Assembly (NCBI GenBank): GCA_001800675.1
Contig: MGVW01000008.1
Span: 1 to 15,375 of the forward strand
Reading direction: 5' to 3'
DNA length: 15,375 nt
From: Euryarchaeota archaeon RBG_13_57_23
GTDB lineage: Archaea; Thermoplasmatota; Thermoplasmata; UBA10834
A model generated the notes under the pieces. That model ran no database searches. It had not been told where the DNA came from and worked only from the letters and a program-made list of their open reading frames with translations. Every line of letters begins with the position of its first letter. Position 1 is the first letter of the stretch. This document shows positions 1-6,366 of this stretch, one piece after another. A program made the position numbers and the translations under genes.

Positions 1-267
1 TTCCTTGATGTTGTACTCTGAAGGACCCTTCGCAACTTGACCGTTCACCAAGGCGACGAGCACCTTCCCACCCTTGCGGTCAATCCTGAGCCGCCCTATG
101 ATCTCGATGCTCATGCCCGTCTCCTCGAAGAACTCTCTGACCGCTGCCTGCTCGTGGGTCTCGTGCGGAAGAAGTCGACCCCCCGGCATCTCCCAAGCGC
201 GGTCCCTGTGCCGGACCATGACGAACTTGTCCCCGATGAACGCGATAACATAGGCGAATTTCTCCAA
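1..267 (-). CDS. NUDIX hydrolase, 3' end cut by window edge
   Basis: The 89 visible residues contain a perfect NUDIX box: G(x5)E(x7)REFFEETGM, reading GRLLPHETHEQ then AAVREFFEETGM, at about residues 30-52. NUDIX enzymes hydrolyse nucleoside diphosphates linked to another moiety, with Mg bound by the REFFEE glutamates. The substrate cannot be told from this box. I chose the TTG at 267 because GGAGG lies 8 bases upstream, inside the last codons of fibrillarin, and because the first strand (FAYVIAFIGDKFVMVRH) follows at once. It starts 2 bases after the fibrillarin stop, so the two are probably co-transcribed. The C-terminal part lies outside the window. Family is certain; function is open (8-oxo-dGTP or ADP-ribose hydrolysis are usual options). 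Confidence 0.9.
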   Translation of the reverse strand, partial: MEKFAYVIAFIGDKFVMVRHRDRAWEMPGGRLLPHETHEQAAVREFFEETGMSIEIIGRLRIDRKGGKVLVALVNGQVAKGPSEYNIKE

Positions 268-269
268 GC

Positions 270-935
270 TCAGGCCTCCACGATGAAGCAGGCGTGGTCC
301 TTCGAGTAGCGCTCGAGGTCGATGACACTCTTGACCTTTAGGTTCTTAGCGACCAGGGCCTTCCTCACTTCAGAGAAGAGTTCCTTCGGAGATCTGTTCA
401 CATTGATGCTCCTCGACTTGAGCATCAGGACCCCGTGGCCCGCATCGAACGCGGCCATGTTTCTGACGAAGATGTCCACTTGGTTCCGCTGGGCGATATC
501 CTGGTACACGAACTCGATTCCTTCGATCATATACGCGTACTCCTCGGGCCTGTTTGCGTCCTCGAGGATAGGGAACATGTTCCTCCTCGTCTCGCATACT
601 CTGACGAGATCACGGAAAGAGCGTTTAGAAATCTCGACGCAGTGCACGGCACCGTCGACAACTATGTCTGAAATGTGCGATGCAGTCGTGCCGGAGGCTG
701 CTCCGAGGTACAGGGTCTTGGTGCTTTGGTCTATCCCGAAGCCTTTTCCCCCCAGCAGGATCGCCGCCGCCAGCTTCGACCGGTACGGGTCCCAGATGCG
801 GTACTCTATGTCCTCGACAAAGACCAGTCTCTCTCCATAGACGCTCTTTCCCGGAGCGGCGTTCACGGTGAGCAGATTCTCCCCGTCGGTGAAGACCCCA
901 GGAACAGCTCCCACTAAGGACAGCAACCGGCTCAT
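270..935 (-). CDS. flpA: Fibrillarin-like rRNA/tRNA 2'-O-methyltransferase
   Basis: This is the SAM-dependent methyltransferase of the archaeal C/D-box sRNP, which methylates the 2'-O of rRNA and tRNA together with Nop5 and L7Ae. At 221 residues it has the usual archaeal length. The family signatures are plain: YRIWDPYRSKLAAAIL, the SAM loop LYLGAASGTTASHISDIV, ILEDANRPEEY, and the catalytic K-D-K-H set (Lys in RSKLAA, Asp in VYQDIAQ, Lys in LKSRSI, His in KDHACF). An ATG at 977 is also in frame and would add 14 residues, but it lies in the AT-rich island that looks like the promoter, so the ATG at 935 is preferred. In many archaea nop5 lies directly upstream; here a divergent regulator-like gene does, so Nop5 must be encoded elsewhere. 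Confidence 0.97.
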   Translation of the reverse strand: MSRLLSLVGAVPGVFTDGENLLTVNAAPGKSVYGERLVFVEDIEYRIWDPYRSKLAAAILLGGKGFGIDQSTKTLYLGAASGTTASHISDIVVDGAVHCVEISKRSFRDLVRVCETRRNMFPILEDANRPEEYAYMIEGIEFVYQDIAQRNQVDIFVRNMAAFDAGHGVLMLKSRSINVNRSPKELFSEVRKALVAKNLKVKSVIDLERYSKDHACFIVEA

Positions 936-961
936 TCGTCCGGCCAACGGTGTCCCGGCTA

Positions 962-973
962 AAGAATTATACG
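962..973. promoter_or_regulatory. Shared TATA-like island between divergent genes
   Basis: AAGAATTATACG is an AT-rich patch in an otherwise GC-rich region. Read on the plus strand, TTATAC is centred about 25 bases before the GTG at 994, the spacing expected for a leaderless archaeal transcript. Read on the minus strand, GTATAAT is centred about 33 bases before the fibrillarin ATG at 935, giving a leader of under 10 bases. One element may therefore serve both directions. This is inferred from base composition and spacing only. Confidence 0.5.
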
Positions 974-993
974 ACATACAGGGATGCTGGAGC

Positions 994-1485
994 GTGGCTG
1001 ACGAGGACCTAGAGAAGCAGATCAAGGAGCTCGCGGAGAAGATGGACTCCTTGGAAAACTCGATGTCCAAGGTGACCGCTCCTTACTCGCAGCTCCTGGA
1101 TTACATAGAGCGGTTCCAGAAGATCTCCTCCAGCTACTTCAAGATGCTCGGGTTGTACCAGCGGTTCGGCGCGATATCGCCCGACCTGCTGATCCCTGGA
1201 GTCAAGGACCCGATCTCGAGGGACATTGTAAAGGTCCTCTTCGAGAGGGACGGACAGAACATATCGCAGATAACCGACAAGCTCAAGGGCATGAGAGGCA
1301 CGGCCTCCAGGAGGATCGTACGGGAACGCCTCAAGCTGCTGGAAGAGAAGGGTGTCCTCAAGGGCAAGGGCTCCTCCAGGTCAAAGGAGTATTGGCTCAC
1401 GCAGGAATACATAGACAAGTGGTACGACCTTCTCGGGCTGGGCATCACGAAAGGCGACAAGACAGAGACAGACACCTCGGAATGA
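994..1485 (+). CDS. Coiled-coil winged-helix protein, putative regulator
   Basis: I do not recognise a named family. The 163-residue protein starts with a charged heptad-like helix (about residues 3-30), then a mixed segment rich in Tyr and Phe. A winged-helix-like region follows at about residues 72-138: DPISRDIVKVLFERDG, then ISQITDKLKGMRGTASRR as the likely recognition unit, LKLLEEKGVLKGKGSSRSKE as last helix and wing, and YWLTQEYIDKWYDLLGL. That pattern suits an archaeal DNA-binding protein that dimerises through its N-terminus. The frame is open upstream to about 868, but that part lies opposite fibrillarin. The GTG at 994 sits about 25 bases after a TATA-like box and keeps the whole coiled coil, so it is preferred over ATG 1042. 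The target is unknown; the divergent fibrillarin gene is the obvious candidate. Confidence 0.82.
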   Translation: MADEDLEKQIKELAEKMDSLENSMSKVTAPYSQLLDYIERFQKISSSYFKMLGLYQRFGAISPDLLIPGVKDPISRDIVKVLFERDGQNISQITDKLKGMRGTASRRIVRERLKLLEEKGVLKGKGSSRSKEYWLTQEYIDKWYDLLGLGITKGDKTETDTSE

Positions 1486-1558
1486 GGGCCTGTCGGCCAC
1501 TTATGCTCACTTTGCTTATCTACGAGGACAGCGCATAGAACCATCACAGGTGAAACAA

Positions 1559-1903
1559 ATGATGGTCGACGACCACGAGATGGATGCCGAGAAGCTGAAG
1601 GAGGTCATGTCCGTGATATCAACGGAGATCCCGAAGCTACTCGATGCGTTGAACAAGCAGCTGAGCAACCCCGAGAGCGCTAAGAAGATGGGAGAGGTAG
1701 TCGCCCAATTCTACAAACAAATGATAGATTCCGGAATGGGTCCGAAGGAAGCCTATGCGCTTACCGAGAAGTTCATGTCGAGCTTCAGCCTCGGAGGCAT
1801 GATTGGCAAGGTCTTCGCCGGGGGCAAGACCAAGGATGACATTGACGAGATGGTCGAGGAGCGAATCAAGGAACGGATCAGGAAGAAGATGTCCGATGAC
1901 TGA
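1559..1903 (+). CDS. Small acidic helical protein of unknown function
   Basis: The product is about 114 residues with no known motif that I can name. It looks all-helical and soluble: an acidic N-terminus (DDHEMDAEKLKEVM), a middle segment KQMIDSGMGPKEAYALTEKF, a glycine-rich turn (SLGGMIGKVFAGG) and a highly charged end (DDIDEMVEERIKERIRKKM). AGGTGA at 1548-1553 is a good ribosome-binding site for the ATG at 1559 or the adjacent ATG at 1562; the in-frame GTG at 1550 lies inside that site and is less likely. It overlaps the next gene by 8 bases, so the two are likely translationally coupled. The gap to the upstream regulator-like gene is only about 70 bases, so read-through is possible. Confidence 0.82.
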   Translation: MMVDDHEMDAEKLKEVMSVISTEIPKLLDALNKQLSNPESAKKMGEVVAQFYKQMIDSGMGPKEAYALTEKFMSSFSLGGMIGKVFAGGKTKDDIDEMVEERIKERIRKKMSDD

Positions 1904-2162
1904 CCACGATAAGCGAAATGTGGTCAAGATACTAGCCATCATGATGCGGACGGCTCCGGGACTGACAATTAGGACCGGGTGGGTATACTTCAAAGCGAAG
2001 AGGAAAATGAGGCGCAGTCACAGAATCCTGACCAAGGAGTTGGTGAAGGGCGGTATTCCCGAAGACTTCGCGAAGAAGCTCGCGGACGGGTACGCGGCCA
2101 ACCTTAGAATCAGAAACCTGGTGCGACGTTTGAGCGGAGGGCGATTCGGATTCAGAAGGTAG
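1896..2162 (+). CDS. Small basic protein of unknown function
   Basis: The product is 88 strongly basic residues (KAKRKMRRSHR, then RNLVRRLSGGRFGFRR at the C-terminus). The ATG at 1896 overlaps the stop of the acidic protein. The centre, LTKELVKGGIPEDFAKKLAD, is a helix-Gly-Pro-helix pattern. After its alanine the spacing of hydrophobic positions matches the acidic neighbour (A..L...Y against A..L...F, then a GG). The pair may be diverged relatives or partners of opposite charge. Basic patches near both ends would allow nucleic-acid or membrane-surface binding, but nothing proves it. No transmembrane helix is predicted by eye, though ILAIMMRTAPGLTI is a short hydrophobic stretch. Confidence 0.8.
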   Translation: MTDHDKRNVVKILAIMMRTAPGLTIRTGWVYFKAKRKMRRSHRILTKELVKGGIPEDFAKKLADGYAANLRIRNLVRRLSGGRFGFRR

Positions 2163-2457
2163 GCCGGTGTTTGCCGCGCTGGCCTCTCCGAATCACGAGG
2201 ACGATGAATGCGCCCCCCTCCTTACTTGAGGAAAGCAAGCATCGATCAATAATGGCGCGAAGAGGTATCCATTGGCCATCGGGCCAGTTGGCAGACCCCT
2301 TGGTCATCGCAAGAGACCAGCTCCCCCACGCTGCCAGTCCAGCATGATTGATATCGACCCAGCGCAATGAAAGGGCCTCCAACAACCGCAATTCGCCCGT
2401 GATAGACCTCGACTGTCCTCGGGAAAACAATATCAATCACTGCTCCGATATGAACCT
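2163..2457. other. Gene-free stretch, only a promoter recognised
   Basis: These 295 bases separate the small-protein pair from the phosphatase operon. Short open frames exist on both strands but have no sensible start, composition or motif. A short inverted repeat, TGGCC-ATCG-GGCCA, lies near 2275. Apart from the TATA-like box at its right end I see nothing that supports a gene or a known structured RNA. Confidence 0.5.
2426..2437 (+). promoter_or_regulatory. TATA-like box of the phosphatase/NAD kinase operon
   Basis: AACAATATCAAT stands out in composition. AATATC is centred about 26 bases before the GTG at 2458, the spacing expected if transcription begins at or next to the start codon, giving a leaderless message. 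No convincing ribosome-binding site precedes the GTG, which agrees. The same AACAATATC core precedes the saccharopine-dehydrogenase-like gene on the other strand. Confidence 0.5.
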
Positions 2458-3237
2458 GTGAAATCGCAGCTGACAAAGCTTTCAGATGAAGTATACCGGC
2501 GGTACCGGGAACTCCCGATGGATTATGACGGTCACGTCCTCGTGGGGAAAGGTGCGAGCGGTTCCGCGACCTCCAAGATAGATAAGTTCGCAGAAGATGC
2601 CATTCTCGAATACCTTGACAGTGAGGACATCAAGCTCAACGTGCTTAGCGAAGAGGCTGGCATGATCGACCGAGGGGCGAAGGAGACCTTGGTGGTCGAC
2701 CCGATCGACGGCACGCTGAACTGCACGCGCGGAATCCCCTTCTTCTCAGTGTCATTGGCGGTCTGTTCAAAGAACATGTCCGACTGCAGCTTCGCGCTCG
2801 TTAAGAACCTTTCCTCGGGCGACACATACTTCGCCAGGAGAGGTGGAGGAGCGGAGCTGAACGGCCATAGGATAGGCGTGTCCAAGTACAGCAGAGATGA
2901 TGCAGTATTCATCATGTTCGACGGCGTTGATGTCGCTCCCGAGACGCAGCGTGTGAAGCAGTACGCGAGCAGGGTCAGGACCATGGGCTGTGCGTCCCTG
3001 GAGATGTGCTTGGTCGCCCAGGGCTCCGTTCAAGCCCACTACATGAACTGCACGAACTTCAATAGGATGATCAGGGTAATCGATATCGCCGCCTCGTGTC
3101 TGGTACTCAGGGAAGCGGGCGGCGAGGTCGTCGATATGGACGGGAACAAGCTTGAAATGGCCCTCGACCTCAAGAACAGGAAGAACTTCCTGGCGTACGG
3201 CGACCCGAGAATCAAGGAGATGGTACTACGAAGATAG
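2458..3237 (+). CDS. Inositol-monophosphatase-family phosphatase, possible NADP phosphatase
   Basis: This 259-residue protein belongs to the Mg-dependent, lithium-sensitive phosphatase superfamily. Metal-site motifs are in place: SEEAG (Glu65/66), VVDPIDGTLN (Asp81, Asp84) and the distal RVIDIAASCLVLREAGG (Asp209). The N-terminal KGASGSATSKIDKFAED corresponds to the mobile loop and first helix. Archaeal members may dephosphorylate myo-inositol 1-phosphate, fructose 1,6-bisphosphate or NADP. The next gene is NAD kinase, and in Methanocaldococcus MJ0917 a phosphatase of this family is fused in front of NAD kinase as a bifunctional NADP phosphatase/NAD kinase, so NADP is a reasonable substrate guess. 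GTG start, probably leaderless. It ends in EMVLRR-stop directly against sequence encoding the kinase's first strand in the -1 frame. Confidence 0.93.
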   Translation: MKSQLTKLSDEVYRRYRELPMDYDGHVLVGKGASGSATSKIDKFAEDAILEYLDSEDIKLNVLSEEAGMIDRGAKETLVVDPIDGTLNCTRGIPFFSVSLAVCSKNMSDCSFALVKNLSSGDTYFARRGGGAELNGHRIGVSKYSRDDAVFIMFDGVDVAPETQRVKQYASRVRTMGCASLEMCLVAQGSVQAHYMNCTNFNRMIRVIDIAASCLVLREAGGEVVDMDGNKLEMALDLKNRKNFLAYGDPRIKEMVLRR

Positions 3238-3257
3238 GGATAACGGGTACACCCGAG
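3228..3257 (+). other. Out-of-frame coding tail: missing first strand of NAD kinase
   Basis: In the reading frame of the NAD kinase, the bases just before its first usable start (TTG 3258) encode TTKIGITGTPE. Continued into LKNFRQVAKKVIEAL, this is what an NAD kinase N-terminus looks like (first strand KIGI, a turn, then a helix). The frame has no stop back to 3156, yet has no ATG, GTG or TTG between there and 3258. The phosphatase stop (TAG 3235-3237) lies inside this stretch. Re-reading the A at 3231 once (CGA then AAG) would join the two genes into one protein with the sequence EMVLRKIGITGTPELKNF. A deleted base, a sequencing error, or an unusual initiation or frameshift event are all possible. 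Confidence 0.65.
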
Positions 3258-4058
3258 TTGAAGAATTTCCGACAGGTCGCGAAGAAGGTCATCGAGGCGC
3301 TCAAGGGCGTTGACTATGTTGTGGAAGCCAGAACCGCGGAGGCGCTTGGGATCAAGGATGGGGTGCCCCTTGCGAGAATCAAGGTCGACTGCCTCATAAC
3401 GATTGGAGGGGACGGGACCATTCTGAGGACACTCCAGGGAAATGACTCACCCGTGATGGGAGTGAACGCGGGCGTTCTTGGGTTCCTCACCGAAATCCAG
3501 GCGGACGAGGTCAAGCAATCCGTGAAGAAGCTGTTAGCCGAGGAGTACCACATCGACGAGCGGCTCAAGCTCAAAACCACAATGAATGGCCGGAGGCTCG
3601 AGGACGCTACGAACGAGGCCGTCATACACACGGCTCACATCGCGAAGATGAGGGACTTCAGCATATCCATAGACGGGACCCCAGCAACCGAAGTCCGGGC
3701 GGACGGGATAATCATCGCGACCCCGACTGGCTCGACATCTTATGCCATGAGCGTCGGTTCGTCGATAATCGACCCGCGGGTCGAGGCGCTGGTCATCGCG
3801 CCCATCGCGCCGTTCAGGCTGGCTGCAAGACCGCTCGTTGTTGCGGCGAAGAGCAAGATACAGGTCACTCTGAAGAACCCACGCGAGTGCACAATGGTGA
3901 TAGACGGTCAGTGCGAGTTCAAGATCAGGGGAGACGAGAACCTGATGTTCACAGCCTCCGAGAAGACCGCCAAGTTCGTCAGCTTCAAGGACGACTTCTA
4001 CAGGACCCTCGAGGAGAAGCTCATTTCGTCTGCTCCTTTCGCGGCACACAGACACTAG
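3258..4058 (+). CDS. nadK: NAD kinase
   Basis: The enzyme phosphorylates NAD to NADP, using ATP or polyphosphate in archaea. Motifs, counted from the TTG: GGDGT at 50-54 (phosphate donor site), NE at 119-120, ADGIIIATPTGSTSYAMS at about 148-164 (NAD-binding and catalytic loop), and a C-terminal beta region ending near KFVSFKDDFY. The 266 residues cover almost the whole family length, but the first beta strand is missing from this start and is encoded just upstream (3228-3257) with no normal start codon. The TTG is therefore the only usable start in this sequence rather than a convincing one. It lies 20 bases after the phosphatase stop and 18 before the next gene, so all four genes to 5004 form one likely operon. 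Confidence 0.95.
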   Translation: MKNFRQVAKKVIEALKGVDYVVEARTAEALGIKDGVPLARIKVDCLITIGGDGTILRTLQGNDSPVMGVNAGVLGFLTEIQADEVKQSVKKLLAEEYHIDERLKLKTTMNGRRLEDATNEAVIHTAHIAKMRDFSISIDGTPATEVRADGIIIATPTGSTSYAMSVGSSIIDPRVEALVIAPIAPFRLAARPLVVAAKSKIQVTLKNPRECTMVIDGQCEFKIRGDENLMFTASEKTAKFVSFKDDFYRTLEEKLISSAPFAAHRH

Positions 4059-4076
4059 TCGGGGACCGATGGTCAG

Positions 4077-4598
4077 ATGGTCGATACAAAGATAGCCTAC
4101 CCGAAACACTGGTTCGTGCTGGTGGCCGTAGTTTTCGAATCGATTCTGACCTATCTGTTCCTCGCAGCACTGCTGGATCCGAACAGCATACTAAGGGAAT
4201 TCTGGCTCGCTTTTTGTCCGGCAGCGGGAATCGTGGTATTCGTATTGGAGGTCCCGCCGATCTTAACGAGCCATTCATTGACGTCGAGCGGTTTCAGGCT
4301 CAGGATGGGCCTGCTGGTAAACGAGGAAATCCCTTTCGAGGCGATCGGAGAGGTCAAAGAGACATCGATAACGAGGGGCGGCCTGAGGATCGGCATCGGG
4401 GTCAAGTACATGCCAGTGACCAAACAACTGTTCGTTACTTCGGGATTCGATAACCTGATGTCAGTACGGCTCGAGCACCCCGTGCCTATGGGCAAGCTGC
4501 GGAAACACCGCGTGGAGGAGATCATCCTGAACGTCAGCTTCCCGAGAGGTCTTTTGGACTTCTTGGAGCCCAAGATCAACCGTCCAGGAGAAGGATGA
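4077..4598 (+). CDS. Two-helix membrane protein with possible PH-like domain
   Basis: The 173-residue product has two N-terminal transmembrane helices (about residues 12-32 and 43-63) followed by a soluble part of about 100 residues. The segment SGFRLRMGLLVNEEIPFEAIGEVKET resembles the opening strands of bacterial/archaeal PH-like domains, in which a short membrane hairpin carries a strand-rich domain and the phrase 'I.fe.I..v' follows the first strand pair. This match is by pattern only. No signal peptide cleavage site is apparent. The ATG at 4077 is the only sensible start; the ribosome-binding site is weak. The next gene, a JAMM protease, begins 1 base after its stop, so the two proteins are probably made together. 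Function unknown. Confidence 0.85.
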   Translation: MVDTKIAYPKHWFVLVAVVFESILTYLFLAALLDPNSILREFWLAFCPAAGIVVFVLEVPPILTSHSLTSSGFRLRMGLLVNEEIPFEAIGEVKETSITRGGLRIGIGVKYMPVTKQLFVTSGFDNLMSVRLEHPVPMGKLRKHRVEEIILNVSFPRGLLDFLEPKINRPGEG

Positions 4599-4599
4599 G

Positions 4600-5004
4600 A
4601 TGTCTCTGTTCAAGCTCTTCAAGGATGACAGGGCAAACGTCGACCGAATCAAGAAGAAGACCCTCAAGATGATTCTCGAGGCGTCCAAGTCGAGCTATCC
4701 AGAGGAGTTCGGCGCCATTCTAAGAGCGACGAAGGGAATCATAAACGAGCTCATCCTGCTGCCGGGTACCATCCAAGGGGAGCGCTCCGCACTGTTCAAG
4801 CTTCACATGCTGCCCATCGATTTCACGGTCGTCGGCACGGTCCACTCGCATCCCTCAGGGGGATGTTATCCCTCCGATGCCGACCTGGACCTTTTCCGGA
4901 GGTATGGCTGGGTGCACATCATTGTTTGCAGACCATACAGCATGAGCAACTGGGCAGCTTACGATGCGACGGGAGAGCAGAGGGAACTGAAGGTCGTCGA
5001 CTGA
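4600..5004 (+). CDS. JAMM/MPN-family zinc metalloprotease, desampylase-like
   Basis: A single-domain 134-residue protein with the complete JAMM zinc site: HSHP...PSDAD, that is H82-x-H84-(x7)-S92-xx-D95, plus an upstream glutamate in PEEFGAIL (Glu35, spacing ExxG). JAMM proteins cleave isopeptide or peptide bonds next to ubiquitin-like modifiers. Short archaeal forms such as Haloferax HvJAMM1 remove SAMP proteins, and bacterial relatives release sulfur-carrier proteins or act in DNA-repair proteins. All catalytic residues are present, so activity is expected. No ubiquitin-like gene is visible in the window. The ATG at 4600 follows a good purine-rich site (GGAGAAGGATGAG), 1 base after the membrane-protein stop. 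The first 20 residues are basic and amphipathic. Confidence 0.92.
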   Translation: MSLFKLFKDDRANVDRIKKKTLKMILEASKSSYPEEFGAILRATKGIINELILLPGTIQGERSALFKLHMLPIDFTVVGTVHSHPSGGCYPSDADLDLFRRYGWVHIIVCRPYSMSNWAAYDATGEQRELKVVD

Positions 5005-5072
5005 AGCATGGTCAGGTCCTGAGCACCGCTGGGCCGGTCGCAGGAGGCGTGATTCCGAGCGCCTTCCTCGGT

Positions 5073-6287
5073 TCAGGTGTTGCCCGCGGCTTGCCAGAAC
5101 GCCCCCAGGAAGTCCAGCCAGAACTCGTTCGGCATCGCGTACTCGTAGTAGTAGTCCGGGACATCGTGCTCATGCATCGCGAACAGTACCCCGAGCCCGT
5201 GTACCTTGTTCTCCAGGGGATTCCACACCTGCAGAGCGATGATCGTCTCATCGAAGGCGTTCAAGGCTGCCGTGCACGCTGCACCGATCTCATCATCCGA
5301 GGCCAACGACCTACCGAGGGAGGACACGAAGTCCCTCAGATCAATAAGGTTCACTGAGTTGGCGCCGTAGGAATATGTCGCCTCGCTCCTCGCCTTCGAG
5401 ATTGCGCTCATGTAGAGTCGCATGTCCTTCGCCAACAGCTCGGTCAGGTCCTCAAGGGAAGCTACCAGTTCCTTGACCGCCACCAGGTCAATCGCCGCGT
5501 GGTTGTTGATGGCCTCGCTCATGTACGGAGGCTGGCTCAGTAGTGCCTCGACCTCCTGAATGAACATCACCGCGCACTCGCGCGCGGTCATAGATGGATC
5601 ATCGACAAGCCTTGCGAAGGTCTGATCATAGGGATAGCCTCTCCAGCCAGTGTAGGTCTCGCTCGCGAGCAAGTATTCGCAGTCGAGCCCGCCCACAGCG
5701 TACTCGTAGGCGACCTCGACCTGTCCGACGAGGCACTCGTCGGCACCCATTACATCCACCCGATAACCGTCCAGAGCCTCCAGGACTTCGTGGTGCGTCA
5801 GCGCGTCCGGAACTCCCTCAGCAGGGCCGTTATCGTCCCAAGCGATGATGTTCGGGCTGCCGTGGTTCCAAAACATCAGAACCGTGCGGTCCGCTGGTGT
5901 GGCCTCGTATGTGTACTCGACGAAGCTCCTCAGCGTTGCCGGGTCGCCCATGTTGGCCTCGAGTCCGTTGAGAGCGAAGTCGGTCATCTCGACCATCTCA
6001 TCCTTCATGATCTTGAACAGGTTGGCGGGGCCGTACCATCTGTCGACGAAAACGTAGCAGACAACTTCGTCGGTCGACCCGACAGACATCAGCTCATCGA
6101 AATCATCCTGGACCACTGGCACATGATGCAATCCCGCTTCGACATCGAGATTGTTGTCAGCCACGAGATAGATCAGGTATCTCCATTGAGCTTCCGCTGG
6201 CCGCGCTGCGTTCACGCTCGGGGCGATGAACGCCCCGGCCAAGACCACGATCACTAACAAACCCGCTGCAAGACCCTTCGGTGACAA
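5073..6287 (-). CDS. Secreted clostripain-family (C11) cysteine peptidase
   Basis: A 404-residue protein starting with a Sec signal peptide (hydrophobic core at about residues 7-22, likely cleavage after PSVNA at about 27). The mature part matches peptidase family C11: WRYLIYLVADNNLD near the N-terminus, FWNHGSP carrying catalytic His142, and GADECLVGQVEVAYEYA carrying catalytic Cys185, followed by YLLASETYTGWRGYPYD, a typical C11 substrate-pocket region. Both dyad residues are intact. Clostripain relatives cut after Arg or Lys, but specificity here is not proven. The start is TTG 6287, with GGAGG 8 bases upstream. No membrane anchor or sorting signal is visible at the C-terminus, so it is probably released or held by another protein. 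The anchored small protein upstream may be co-transcribed. Extracellular peptide use is the likely role. Confidence 0.92.
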   Translation of the reverse strand: MSPKGLAAGLLVIVVLAGAFIAPSVNAARPAEAQWRYLIYLVADNNLDVEAGLHHVPVVQDDFDELMSVGSTDEVVCYVFVDRWYGPANLFKIMKDEMVEMTDFALNGLEANMGDPATLRSFVEYTYEATPADRTVLMFWNHGSPNIIAWDDNGPAEGVPDALTHHEVLEALDGYRVDVMGADECLVGQVEVAYEYAVGGLDCEYLLASETYTGWRGYPYDQTFARLVDDPSMTARECAVMFIQEVEALLSQPPYMSEAINNHAAIDLVAVKELVASLEDLTELLAKDMRLYMSAISKARSEATYSYGANSVNLIDLRDFVSSLGRSLASDDEIGAACTAALNAFDETIIALQVWNPLENKVHGLGVLFAMHEHDVPDYYYEYAMPNEFWLDFLGAFWQAAGNT

Positions 6288-6366
6288 GTCTCCAACCTCC
6301 CCCTAGCGAATACTGACTAAGGTCGGTTCCTGAATGGCCGGCTGATTATTTGAGCGTGCCGAGAAC

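Noticed and set aside
868..993. Upstream in-frame extension of the winged-helix protein gene
   Set aside because: It lies opposite the fibrillarin coding region and the promoter island, and its residues look like antisense of fibrillarin rather than protein.
2235..2345. Possible structured RNA, prompted by a GAGGAAAGC string and a TGGCC/GGCCA hairpin
   Set aside because: The rest of the RNase P or SRP RNA conserved elements is absent and no extended fold can be built by eye.
2152..2476. Two minus-strand open frames (about 94 and 76 residues) in the 2163-2457 gap
   Set aside because: No motif or ribosome-binding site, they overlap each other, and they run across the plus-strand promoter and start at 2458.
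3220..3237. Classical programmed -1 frameshift signal at the phosphatase/kinase junction
   Set aside because: No X-XXY-YYZ slippery heptamer or clear downstream stem was found, so a frameshift is listed only as one explanation among several.
5012..6257. Several open frames on both strands across the C11 peptidase gene
   Set aside because: All are out-of-frame shadows without motifs.
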